A stretch of 64,000 nucleotides of DNA from Fennellomyces sp. T-0311 (Eukaryota > Mucoromycota > Mucoromycetes > Mucorales > Lichtheimiaceae), in NCBI GenBank assembly GCA_025266875.1, contig JALLLT010000007.1, positions 744,001 to 808,000 on the forward strand. Reading direction: 5' to 3'. A model generated the notes under the pieces. The model saw only the letters and a program-made list of their open reading frames with translations. It searched no databases and was not told the origin of the DNA. The position numbers were made by a program, and so were the translations under genes. Below are positions 11,263-21,203 of the stretch, piece after piece (positions within the stretch are counted from its first letter, which is position 1; every line of letters starts with the position of its first letter).

Positions 11263-12577
11263 GTGTTTTTTTCACAGTACCTGGGATTAGTTTTAATTCA
11301 TGGTCTTTTAGTCCCTACGAATTGGTTGAAATTCAAGTTGCCCAAACAACATAAACCTGGGAGTGATAGATTGAGCCGTCTTCTTGCATTGCGGCCTGAA
11401 TTCGTAAACTTGGCCGCCGCAGCTCCCGTAAACGCTCCCAGTGGAACATATACGTCTGCGCCAACAATATTCCTGCGCAGAGAACGTGACGTACTCTATG
11501 TATCCAAGGTGTCACGTAGTTTCCTGCCCATCATATTGGAATTTCAGGCAAAAGCGGACTTGGACATCGTTCATCGTGCATTCTCGTATTGCATGGAGGT
11601 TTACGAACGGCACAACATTCTTCCCATCGTCTTGGTACTTTTTATCAATGAGATGGACCGGTTTCTTTGGGTGGTAAAGTTTAAGGCAACGCGACAATAG
11701 TCCTATATGCTGGAAACGGAATGCTCGTTTGTAGTGGGACACTTTTATTTGTTGACGAAAGATAGCATGATGGCCTCGGTTAATGCAAACGAGCCGCTAC
11801 CATCTTGTGATGTAGAAGGTTCAATTGGTAACGGTAAGAGAGTCGCTGAGACCGTATAATAATCTTTGTTCTGATTGTGTTTTTATATGCTAGTCTAGTG
11901 CCTTATTTGTACTGTTGACTACGGCACACCTTTTACTGTCCTTCTAGGACCTTTTAGTTATTGAAGGTTCATTTGTCATCTAGTGATGTTTCACTGAGTG
12001 TCCCTCTCCACTCTGATTGTTTCACTTTTATATTTTTATCCGAATTCATCTCTATGCGAATGTCAGCCGCGACACACCTCTTGCTGCGGTTGCACACTTT
12101 TTAATTTCCGGCGAACGAAGTATAATTGGCAACTCACGATGGGGCGACGATTGCATCAAATTGCTCTATCATTTGTGTACGGAAGTCGCAGCTCAGGAGT
12201 CAAATCGGCTGGATGCACTGAAACGAGTATGCGTTAATATCCCTGACCAATTTGAGGAGATAGTCAAATTTGCGCGCTCGGATGCTGGTCGAACTGTCCG
12301 TTATGCATCAGCTGGAATGGAGTACATCTCACAAGTGGTTCGAAAAATCGATTATCTGCTATCCAACAAGGATGATTGTGTCACCCCCATGAAGGAATCT
12401 GACGACCTAGTCTCCGATAATTCAGCAAGGAAACCTGAATCAAACTTGGAGAAGCAAGTCATTTTGGATCTTGTGAACAAGTTCAAGAAGGAGCACAGGG
12501 GCAGGATGAATTGGAAAGTCCGTAACACTCCTGCTACAAATGACCAAGGCAGTTGCTCGCTACACCAACCCGGTTAG
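11263..12577 (+). pseudogene. PD-(D/E)XK nuclease-like gene, broken
   Basis: Conserved part one (about 11310-11860): NLAAAAPVNAP, then SFLPIILEFQAKADL and YCMEVYERHNILPIVLV. This pattern, with E-x-Q-x-K, is that of Rpn/transposase-like PD-(D/E)XK nucleases abundant in Mucoromycota. The frame meets TAG at 11698-11700 but the same frame continues with SYMLETECS and VNANEPL, clearly still the protein. Part two (about 12060-12577) resumes after an intron with TPLAAVAHFLIS and a long helical tail with ISQVVRKIDYLL. The stop is therefore inside the conserved body and the gene is read as decayed. Function in the living family is not established. It sits inside the inverted-repeat element. Confidence 0.65.
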
Positions 12578-13660
12578 CTTCAAGCGCTCGTATTACAGGT
12601 TTAAGTAGTCATTCTTTATTATTAAAACTGAAATATACCAATTGTTTGTTCGTCCATTAATAAATTTGCAACTGGTGAGCTCATGCTGGCCCAAACAGTC
12701 AAAACATTAAACGGTTAAGCGGTCAGTTTACCTAAACTGGACCCGCTTAACAAAAGTCCGCATTCAATAAACTGGCGGAGGATCGACTACATAGCAGCTG
12801 CGCTCGCGGTGCCATATGTGCAATCTGCCACGTTCGCCTTCACTATACTTTGATAAAGCGGTTTAATGCTGTACAAATAACCGAACGATTGATGCTAATA
12901 CAAAAGATGCAAGATGACGTTAGAGATGAAACTCTAAAGGCGCCGAAATACGGGTATGAATTAAGGGTACCAAACAGTAAAGTCTTTATTGATAGAAACA
13001 AAAACAAACTAGCGGCTGACTAGATATTACTACCTAGGATTATTAGTGAGATAATCTATATGCAATGAAGAGATCTATCGAATATATGTCGCGGTATTTA
13101 TATCTTTTTACAATCGCTACGACAGTTACTGTTGTCGTACACACGCAACATTATACGTCCTTCACTATATTTATGCTATATCCAACTGTAAGAACTCGGT
13201 TGTGGACACTACTGCTCAGACTTCAGAATTTTGACGGAGTGATTTCCGCTCCTCTATGCTTATGCTTCTTGGACCAATGACATTCGTGCATCTCACTACT
13301 TTACACCGAGGACACGGTACTTCTTTGATCTAGTCGACCTGTAATACCGCTGGAACTGTCATTAATGAGCCACCTGTTAAAAGATCATCAGTGCTGGTAA
13401 CAAAAGCGCAGATTGTGGATAATTCGCCTAGGATTCTCACTTATTATAAACACAGTAGTAGTTCTAAAAAGTAAGAGCATTTCCAACGGTACTGAGAAAA
13501 GTAACTTGTTAATGAAATTTAACTAGCAAATAAAATTTATTTGATCTTCAGTGGACATGGTAAGTACTTGTTAAAGTTGCATAGCTACTGTGAGAAAACA
13601 CTTACTCTCGTTTGTTACCATGAGAACGACAGAAAACGGGTGAAAAAAAAGCGGTTCTAT
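12578..13660. other. interior of the inverted-repeat element, no gene seen
   Basis: AT-rich sequence without long or recognisable frames. A short palindrome-like segment around 12712-12760 contains AGCGGTCAGTTT and AAACTGGACCCGCT. Confidence 0.4.
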
Positions 13661-13775
13661 CAGTGCCAGCAGTGCTTACGGTGCTTACGGTGCTTACGGT
13701 GCTTACAGTGCTATCGGTGCTATCGGTGCTATCGGTGCTATCGGTGCTATCGGTGCCATCGGTGCCATCGGTGCA
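13661..13775 (+). repeat. 9-base minisatellite (GGTGCTATC type)
   Basis: About 12 tandem 9-base units: variants AGTGCTTAC, GGTGCTTAC, GGTGCTATC and GGTGCCATC follow each other in blocks. The array stops abruptly at the Tc1-type inverted repeat (13776), and similar units (CATTGGTGCTTACGATGCC) appear again right after the other end of that element at 15086-15110, so the array was split by the insertion. Confidence 0.92.
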
Positions 13776-15083
13776 GTCACACACAAAAAGTATTCAGACG
13801 ACCTGTATATTTGGCGTAAATTTTGACACAACATCTTTTTTAAACCCTTTCTTTTCCCACACTTTCTCAGTAAAACTACCATACCGTTCTGCGATACAAC
13901 TAATACACAGCGTGAAAAAAGTCAAGAGTACAATCAGTTCACTTGTGGTCGCATCATCGGCTTACACGAGCAAGGTCTGTCATTTGGTGCCATAGCAACC
14001 AAACTTGATATTCCCAAGGGAACTGTGTCAAGTATTTTCCATCGTTGGGAGAAAACCGGGACAACGTTGCCAAGTAGAGAAGTGCCAGACCATGTACCAT
14101 CACTAAAAAAGGTCAAAGAGCGCTCATAAAGGCTGTATGCGCTGATCCATTCAAGCCATATACCGCACACCGGATCACTTTAGAGCAAGTTGGTATCAAC
14201 GTCCACCGCAACGCAATCATCAACTATTTGGGGAGGCTGGGGTTCGTTTCGTACTCTCATGCATGTAAGCCTACACTTACGACGACGTACATCCGAAAAA
14301 AAGGCTGGATTGGGCTCGTGAACGTGCCAACTGGACAGTGGATCAATGGCACAATGTCATTTGGTCATGAATCGCAATTTACCGTGTGGGACAATGATGG
14401 AGGAGCTCGTGTACTTTAACGCGAAGGCGAACGGTACGACCTGAACCATATCGTGCCAACAGTAAAGTTTGGCAAAGGTTCGGTTATGATCTGGAGCTGT
14501 TTCTGGGCAGGAGGTTTCGGACCTCTTGTAATTTTGGATGGCGCTTTGGACCAGGATGCATATGTCAACTGTTTGTCAGACAATTTGCTTCCATCTCTTC
14601 GCGCTATGTTTGAAGATCATCCAGAACGTGAATTCATCTTTGAAGAGGATGGTGCCAGCTGCCATACAGGGTCATACACAACCTGGTATAAGACTAGATG
14701 GCAGATTAGAGGGTTTCACATATGGCCAGCCCAAAGTCCTGATCCGAACCCGATCGAACATGTTTGGTGGGCCTTTGAAAGGCGGATTCAGAGCCGAAGA
14801 CACCACATTAAAAATAAGGAACAGCTAAAGGTCTGTCTCCAGGATGAATGGCGAAATCTAAGCCTTGAGCTTGCAGGAAGCCACGTTGCTAGTATGCCAT
14901 CTTGCTGTCAAGCTGCGGTTAATGCACAAGGTGGCCACACCCATTATTAAGCAATCCTAGTTTTTTCTTTGATTATGCATCTATATAACATTATCTTTTA
15001 TCCTTTGTTTTTTGAATCTTGTAGTGTGGTTGGGAAGGTTGGTTTTACATCGTTAAAGTCATTGAATACTTTTTGTGTGTGAC
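13776..15083 (+). mobile_element. Tc1/mariner-type transposon inserted in the minisatellite
   Basis: Perfect 21-base terminal inverted repeats: GTCACACACAAAAAGTATTC at 13776-13795 (plus one base) and its reverse complement at 15063-15083. The right flank starts TA and the left flank ends CA, so a TA target duplication with one change is likely. The element is 1308 bases and carries one broken transposase frame. The intact terminal repeats and the split minisatellite show a discrete insertion event inside the larger, older element. Confidence 0.88.
13920..14950 (+). pseudogene. Tc1-type DDE transposase, broken
   Basis: Readable parts: N-terminal HTH (TCGRIIGLHEQGLSFGAIA, then IPKGTVSSIFHRW), a central part with GRLGFVS, and the C-terminal catalytic half from about 14456 (KGSVMIWSCFWAGG, EDGASCH, SPDPNPIEHVWW), ending GHTHY. 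The last catalytic Asp (EEDGA) and Glu (NPIEHVW) are present. The first catalytic site is damaged: VIWS is followed by a 2-base loss so that the expected Asp codon is missing and the frame breaks near 14365. A TAA lies at about 14127 and another stop near 14440. No active enzyme can be made from this copy. Confidence 0.88.
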
Positions 15084-15239
15084 TATGCCATTGGTGCTTA
15101 CGATGCCAGTAGTGGCAGAGGTGCAACGTATACTTTTATGCAAAACGGACTTTCATTCCACATGGCGCGTGGTGCACATCCGCTAAGATTATGGCTGCGC
15201 CTTGAATGTTTGCCACACCGCCTAAAAGAGAAATCCCTC

Positions 15240-15420
15240 ATCCGCAAAGGTTAAATACATAACGCGTCGGGCATAAGCCCCCAAATAATAAAATATGTAA
15301 TACAAAAAAAAGATACATAACGCGTCAAGAATAGCAAATCACAAACGCCAACGGTAAAAAGCGCAACACGCTAGTGAGGATTAAAAAAGGTCCGCCATAT
15401 TTTAGGAAAAACCAAATACT
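15240..15420 (-). repeat. right inverted repeat of the 4.6-kb element
   Basis: Reverse complement of 10794-10950 with indels; the block near 15236-15275 and a second CGCGTC-containing block near 15315 look like an internal duplication of the arm. Confidence 0.65.
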
Positions 15421-16211
15421 GTACGTATAAATAACCCGACTAGCCTGGCCAGGAAATAGTATGGTAACCAAGCTTATACCGTTACCTTCCGGAAGTTAGT
15501 TGCCCAGCAACGGATATCTTTCAAAAAAAAAACTCCATGTAGATCAAAATAGACCTTTTGTACATGTATATGTAGGGAGCCTACTTTGTCTTCTTTTTTT
15601 GACGAAAAAGTATTGCTTTGTCAATCAAAAAAAGTATTCAAAAGAGATAGATCTCCTGAATAGATGGTCCCGAATCCTCAAAGGACCCGTGAAACCCTTA
15701 TGCAGAACTTTGCGCCGATCAAAAGATTTATCCGCGGAAGTGGCCTAATGCTGATGAACCTTTTTCTTTTAGATCAAACGGCGATTATGAACCATAACTT
15801 CGAACGATCCCACAGTCGAACATTTATTCCTATTCACCGAAAGGCTTTCTCGTTACATCTTGGTGAAAAAACACATACTTTGACCGAAGGATCGGACCGG
15901 AAAAAGAAAGAATCGAAAAACATGAAGCATTCCATTGTTACTCTAAATGAGGCGTTTTTTCATCTGATCATATAGCCATGAGAGAGAGAGAGAGAAGAGA
16001 AAATAAATCGTGGGGATTTTTTTTTTTTGCAATCGGAATCAAAGCCGCTTAGACCCAAATCCAACAAGGCCTTTGTGTCACATCTAACGTTGACAAAGTT
16101 TTAAAGCTTGCCGTTTATTTAAACAATCTTTTTTGTTTTGCATTTCCCAGGCCCTTTTTACAAAGTTTTTCACACACACACTCTTCACCCCCCTCTCTAC
16201 TTTAACAAAAA
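15421..16211. other. intergenic before dihydroxy-acid dehydratase
   Basis: No recognisable gene; short frames here show no family pattern. CT-rich and poly-T stretches just upstream of 16212 look like a fungal promoter and 5' UTR. Confidence 0.45.
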
Positions 16212-19200
16212 ATGGCTCAAGAAGCAGGACAAGTCAAAATGTAAATGGATATGTGTAGTAGCATGTCAAAGATGTTAATGCATTTTTTTTTGTATAGTCA
16301 CAAGATTGTCGCACCACGCGATCGTGATATTGCCAATGCGGGCTCTGTCATGAACAAGTATAGTCGTCAAATTACACAGCTGGATACTGCGGGTGCCGGT
16401 CAGGCTCAATGTATGTATACAAGATTTCTTGTGGATTGAAGAAAAAAACTCATCATAGTTGCATTAGTGTACGCGACTGGATTGACGGAAGATGACATGA
16501 GCAAGGCACAAGTCGGTATTACCAGTTTGTAAGTCAGAAACCAAAAAAAAGCACGTAATCTGAAATACTAAAAAACGATGGGCTTTTAGCGGTTACGATG
16601 GCAATCCATGCAATATGCATATCAATGATCTTGCTGCCAAAGTCAAGGAAGGTGTATGGAAAGCTGGTCTTGTGGGTGCTCAATTCAATACCATTGGTGT
16701 TAGTGATGCCATGCCAATGGGTAGTGCTGGTATGTCATTCTCTTTGCCAAGTCGTGATACCATTGCCGATTCCATCGAAACCGTAAGTATATTTTCAAAT
16801 CATGTGCATTGGCAAACAAGAAATCCAACTTTTTTTTTTACATTCAGGTGATGAGTGCATTGTGGTATGATGCCAATGTGTCACTTCCCGGTTGTGACAA
16901 GAATATGCCCGGGTGCATGATGGCTATTGCTCGACTGAACCGTCCTTCCATTGTTGTTTATGGTGGTACCATGAAACGTGGTCGTGGTACTTTGGGTGCC
17001 TGCGCCAATCGCGATTTGGATATCGGTATGGTGCAACTGATCTTAAACCGACAAAATTTTTAAAGTGTATCTAGTCTGTCAAAAATAAAAGTTTAGAAAA
17101 ACTAAGCGATAACTTTGATGTATTATCATGTATAGATGAAAAGTTATGGCTTACATTATGGATAACTGTCGATGTAAAGAAGTAGTTAGCACTTGAAGTT
17201 GGTGACTTGAGAGAACTTTTGGCAGGGAAAAGGGTTAAAATGTTACAATTCAAACGCAGCGCCGCCATTTGTGTAACAAAAATGGTAGATACGTTACACA
17301 AAATCTCTGGATAGCCCAATGATACATCTGCTTTTCATTTTCCATTCACTGTCACTACAGTAAAGAGAAAAGGCTGATGGGCCTGACTTCAAAGCTCAAA
17401 AGTCTGCTCTTCTGAAACTAGTGGTAAAATCTCATCATAAGTTAAAGCTCTATCCCAAAAATTAATTATGAAATGAATTCCATAACGCGTTTCTGGGGAA
17501 TAGCAAAAAGAGAAGCCCGCATGCAGTATAATTGTTCCTTTTAAGTTGCTATAACGCCACCTGCCATCAAATCCTAGACTCAGTCCTATTGCTAATGATT
17601 TGGTGCTTTGTGTTGAAGGCTTGGGCATACATTAAGTTCTATGTAGAACGAACAATAGTTGGTCCTGAGCATGATTAGTTCTTGGAAAAATTACATATTT
17701 CACCTCAGGGGTGGCCACGATGAATTGTCTAACCATATATAGATGCGGGATTTCAAATCGAAAATTTGTTACAATTTGAAATTTTGTTGGTTTAAGATCG
17801 GTTGCACCATAACGCGCTCGAATGCAATGGTGAATACATTAGCGGTAAAATCACTGCCGAAGAACGTCGCGATATTATTCGTCACGCGTGTCCCGGTGCT
17901 GGTGCATGTGGTGGCATGTAAGTTTACTCTACTTTTGCTTTAACATGTTGAACTCATGTTTCATCACAACTTTAGGTTCACTGCCAACACAAGTAAATAT
18001 AACCATATTTATAAAAAGAAAGGGAGAGAGTGCATTGTTAATCATAATGTTTTGTATGTAGTGTCCAGTGCCATTGAAGCTCTTGGTATGTCATTGCCAT
18101 ACAGTTCTTCCACCCCCGCCGAGGATCCCGAGAAGATCAAGGAATGTCTTCGTGTCGGTCCCGCCATCCGCAACTTGTTGCAAAAGAATATCAGACCAAG
18201 CGATATTTTGACTTCCAAATCATTCGAGAATGCTTTGACCGTGATTATGGTTCTTGGTGGTATGTTTTTGTTGCATCAAGTCCATTTTTTTCTAAAAAAA
18301 ACTCACGTGTTTAAAGGATCGACAAATGCCGTATTGCACATGCTGGCCATGGCCAAGGCAGCCAATGTTCCCTTGACCATTGACGATATTCAAGCTGTTT
18401 CAAGCAAAACGCCTTTCCTTGCTGATCTTCGTCCAAGTGGCAAATACATCATGGAGGATTTGCATAATATGGGCGGCACTCCAGGTATATACAGTATATT
18501 ATTTGTACGTACGGGCATAAAAAAAGAATACTAAGCAAAATTTTTTTAGCTGTATTGAAGTTCTTGCTCGAAAATGGCATGTTGCACGGTGATTGTATGA
18601 CGGTTACTGGCAAGACAATGGCCGAAAATTTGGCTGAAGTGGATGGATTCAAAGAAGGTCAAGATATTCTTCGACCGCTCTCCAACCCCATCAAGCCTAC
18701 CGGGCATTTGACTATTTTGCGCGGCAACCTTGCTCCCGAAGGTGCGGTGGCCAAGATTACCGGCAAAGAAGGTCTTTCGTTCAGTGGTGAAGCACGTGTT
18801 TTCGATGAAGAAGATGACATCTTCCACGCGTTGGAAGAAAAGCGAATTCCAAAGGGTTCCGTGGTTGTTGTCCGATACCAAGGTCCCAAGGGTGGTCCAG
18901 GCATGCCTGAAATGTGTAAGTTTTTATTTCCATTCAAAAAAAAGTTTTCGTTACTCAACCCAGTTTCTTTATACGTACGCAGTGAAACCTACTGCTGCCA
19001 TCATGGGCGCCGGATTGGGCAAGGACGTTGCTTTGATTACGGATGGTCGATTCTCTGGTGCTTCCCATGGTTTCATTATTGGTCATATTTGTCCTGAAGC
19101 GCAAGTGGGTGGTCCCATTGCTCTTGTGCAGGACGGTGATAAGATAACGATCGATGCCACTACGCGTGATATTAAGGTCCACGTGTCGGATGAAGAGTTG

Positions 19201-19317
19201 TTGAAGCGCAAGGCTTCTTGGAAACCCAAACCTCCAAAGTATACCAAGGGTACTCTGGCCAGATACGCCATGACTGTCAAGAGTGCTAGTGAAGGTGCTG
19301 TGACAGATGAGTGGTAG
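16212..19317 (+). CDS. ILV3: dihydroxy-acid dehydratase, exon interrupted by a transposon
   Basis: IlvD/Edd family enzyme converting dihydroxy-acids to 2-keto acids in valine/isoleucine synthesis. Exons: 16212-16240, 16298-16410, 16459-16528, 16590-16782, 16848-17028 continued at 17812-17917, 17976-17992, 18062-18259, 18317-18484, 18550-18915, 18983-19317; 591 residues without the insertion. Iron-sulphur cysteines lie in [17 protein letters not shown] and PGAGACGGM; later motifs include [25 protein letters not shown] and [13 protein letters not shown] 781-base element with TA target duplication splits codon GGT/AAC in exon five. Either the gene is inactive or the element is spliced out (771-base in-frame intron 17026-17796). 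The N-terminus [14 protein letters not shown] has no obvious mitochondrial presequence, unlike yeast Ilv3. Confidence 0.88.
17029..17809. mobile_element. TA-targeting transposon inside an ILV3 exon
   Basis: Terminal inverted repeats of about 31 bases with three mismatches: TGGTGCAACTGATCTTAAAC at the left, and TGGTGCAACCGATCTTAAAC on the opposite strand at the right. Flanked by TA on both sides (17027-17028 and 17810-17811). Removing the element and one TA restores a continuous conserved frame ([18 protein letters not shown]). The interior has no intact transposase; a minus-strand fragment at 17389-17628 (with [12 protein letters not shown]) only faintly recalls transposase sequence. The left end creates GTATGG, usable as a 5' splice site; the right end offers GGTTTAAG as a 3' splice site. 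Confidence 0.88.
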
Positions 19318-19530
19318 AAAAAAAAGCCTCCTCCTTTTTGTATAGTTCTTTTTACTCGAATCCAAGGAATATATGAAGTGTATTATATCATGGACTTGTT
19401 TAGCGAGCGAATGTATGTGTGGTTAGCTGTGAAATACTGGAACCAGGGTCGGATAAACTGAACCACACTGGAATAAGCAATAATACTCTTCAAAAAAAAG
19501 ATGTTTTATACATAGAATGTTTTTTTTCTT

Positions 19531-20951
19531 CTACTGAGCAAACACTTCACCACCCTGATCACCAACAAATGCTCCAATCTTCTTGACCTGGTTGTTCCAT
19601 TCTTCGATTTGTCGCCGCATGCCATCAATCTGTTCCTTATCCAACACGCGTGGCTGCACCCAGGTGACAATAACGAGCCCGTCGACCTGATCGATCGAGC
19701 CACGGATGAGCTTGAGTGACAAGGCCTTCATGACGAGGTGTTCGACCTCATCCACCGACAATCTGGTTTCTGCTGCGATTTCTGCGAATGGAATAACACG
19801 GTTATCGCTGGATCGACGGAAGACGGCCTCAATCAGGGACATGAGACATATTTTACGACTCAATGCTTCCGAGTTTTGTTGCAGTAAAGGCTGAATTGAC
19901 GCTCGAATCAGCATATACACGCTTCCTCCACCAAGCTTTCCTGTTGACTTACCTGCTTGCTGAAATGTGGTGCGAGGGCCTCGAATTTGCCAATATCACC
20001 GCTGTTGAAGGCGAACAACAGCGATCGCAACCAATCATGCTCGGTACCCGTCAGGGAGTCGAGGATAGGGTGCATTAACTGCGTTTCAAAAAGTCTGTTC
20101 AGTATTGTTTTTCGAAAGCAAAAAGATAACGCAGGCTTTTTCATTTACCAGTTCACCAAAGTTATAAATCATTTCACCAAGAAGAGCAGAGATGGACAAA
20201 TCGTATGCTCTTCCCACCTTTTCTTCCGCTGACAAGTCATCCACGCTGACGCATGCCAAATACAACAAGGCGCTCTTGTAATACTGAGCATACTCTGCCT
20301 TGGCCTTGTAATACTCGGCGCTGACACGATAAAAGCTGGCATAAATGACGGTTTCAACACTATCGAACTGTTCCAAGATTTTGTCCGATTCGTCAATGGC
20401 CTTTTTGACATCATCGAATTGGTTCAACAAGAGTTTGAAGTGTGCTGCTTCCATCAAAGCCAATACATAAACGTCTTTGGTGTCGTCCGTGTCCACCTTG
20501 GTAATGATATCGTTCAGAAAGTTGACAGAGTCTTGTAATTCTATCACCCAAACGGTTTACACATAGGTTTACACATTGCTTTTGTATGGTTTGTTTTTTT
20601 GCCAAGTCTACCTGAACAGTTGTTTGCTGCCTTGAGAGCGATCGATACCAAAGACAACTTGTTGATCTTGCTTTCCCATTCGGTAATGAACTGTCGGAAA
20701 AGTGGAATCTGAAGTGGTGCAGAGGCAGGTTGATTGTAGAATTCGAGAACTGACTGTGTCAATTGATGCCACAATCTAAAAGGAAGAGTAAGTTATACAC
20801 GCGCGTTGAAAGGAACGCATCCTTTTTCGTACTTTCTCTCGTATAAATCTTCAAAGGTAGTAAAGTAGTGTTGAAGCTGTGCCGGAGCCTTTTGTCTTTC
20901 GTCATGAAGGAACTTGGGAACGTCGAAATCAATATCCATTTGTTGTGCCAT
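19531..20951 (-). CDS. RPN9: 26S proteasome regulatory subunit Rpn9 (PSMD13)
   Basis: Five exons on the minus strand (20951-20833, 20775-20612, 20540-20149, 20078-19953, 19890-19531), 386 residues, the usual Rpn9 length. Sequence opens MAQQMDIDFDVPKFL; helical repeats follow (DDVKKAIDESDKILEQFD, SAEYYKAKAEYAQYY, SALLGEMIYNFGELL), then the PCI winged-helix (CLMSLIEAVFRR, IPFAEIAAETRLSVDEVEHL, GLVIVTWVQPRVL). It is a lid subunit that helps place the deubiquitinase Rpn11. Convergent with ILV3, about 210 bases between stops. Each intron is 50-70 bases and in frame. Confidence 0.95.
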
Positions 20952-21203
20952 GATGGTATAGTGCGTATGCAGTGAAAGAGTCCTGAACAAATGGATGATT
21001 GCGCGTTCCCCTGTCGTCGTTGCTGGATTAAGACTCCGTAACCAAAGTGCCAACCGTCAAACGGGGTAAAACGCAGGACTTTCATGACAAAAAAAAGTAC
21101 CAAACTCTTTTCTTTATTTCCAACATTTACAACTAAAAAAAACTTTATACACTTGTGGCGATACACATACACAACACACACATGCGCAGCATTCTTTTCT
21201 ACA

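Larger units (their letters stand above)
10794..15420. mobile_element. old DNA element bounded by long inverted repeats
   Basis: The sequence 10794-10950 recurs in reverse complement at about 15240-15420. Outermost parts align as GTATTGGGTTTTTTCCTG against GTATTTGGTTTTTCCTA, followed by CGGACC. Inner blocks shared by both arms include ACCGTTGGCG, CGCGTTATGT and AACCTTTGCGGATGAG. The arms are diverged, roughly 75-80 percent by eye, with indels. No clear target-site duplication is visible. Between the arms lie a broken PD-(D/E)XK gene, a 9-base minisatellite and a nested Tc1-type insertion. Long arms suggest a Mutator-like or unclassified class II element. The alternative is two solo copies of a repeat in inverted orientation. 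Confidence 0.6.

Noticed and set aside
13661..13775. CRISPR-like array
   Set aside because: Units are 9 bases in direct tandem with no spacers, in a eukaryotic genome; it is a minisatellite.
15500..15975. Two open frames of 80-100 codons before ILV3
   Set aside because: No conserved motif, no start context; they sit in AT-rich promoter-like sequence.
17071..17628. Minus-strand frames inside the ILV3 transposon as genes
   Set aside because: Short, not joined, only faint similarity to transposases; kept as part of the element.
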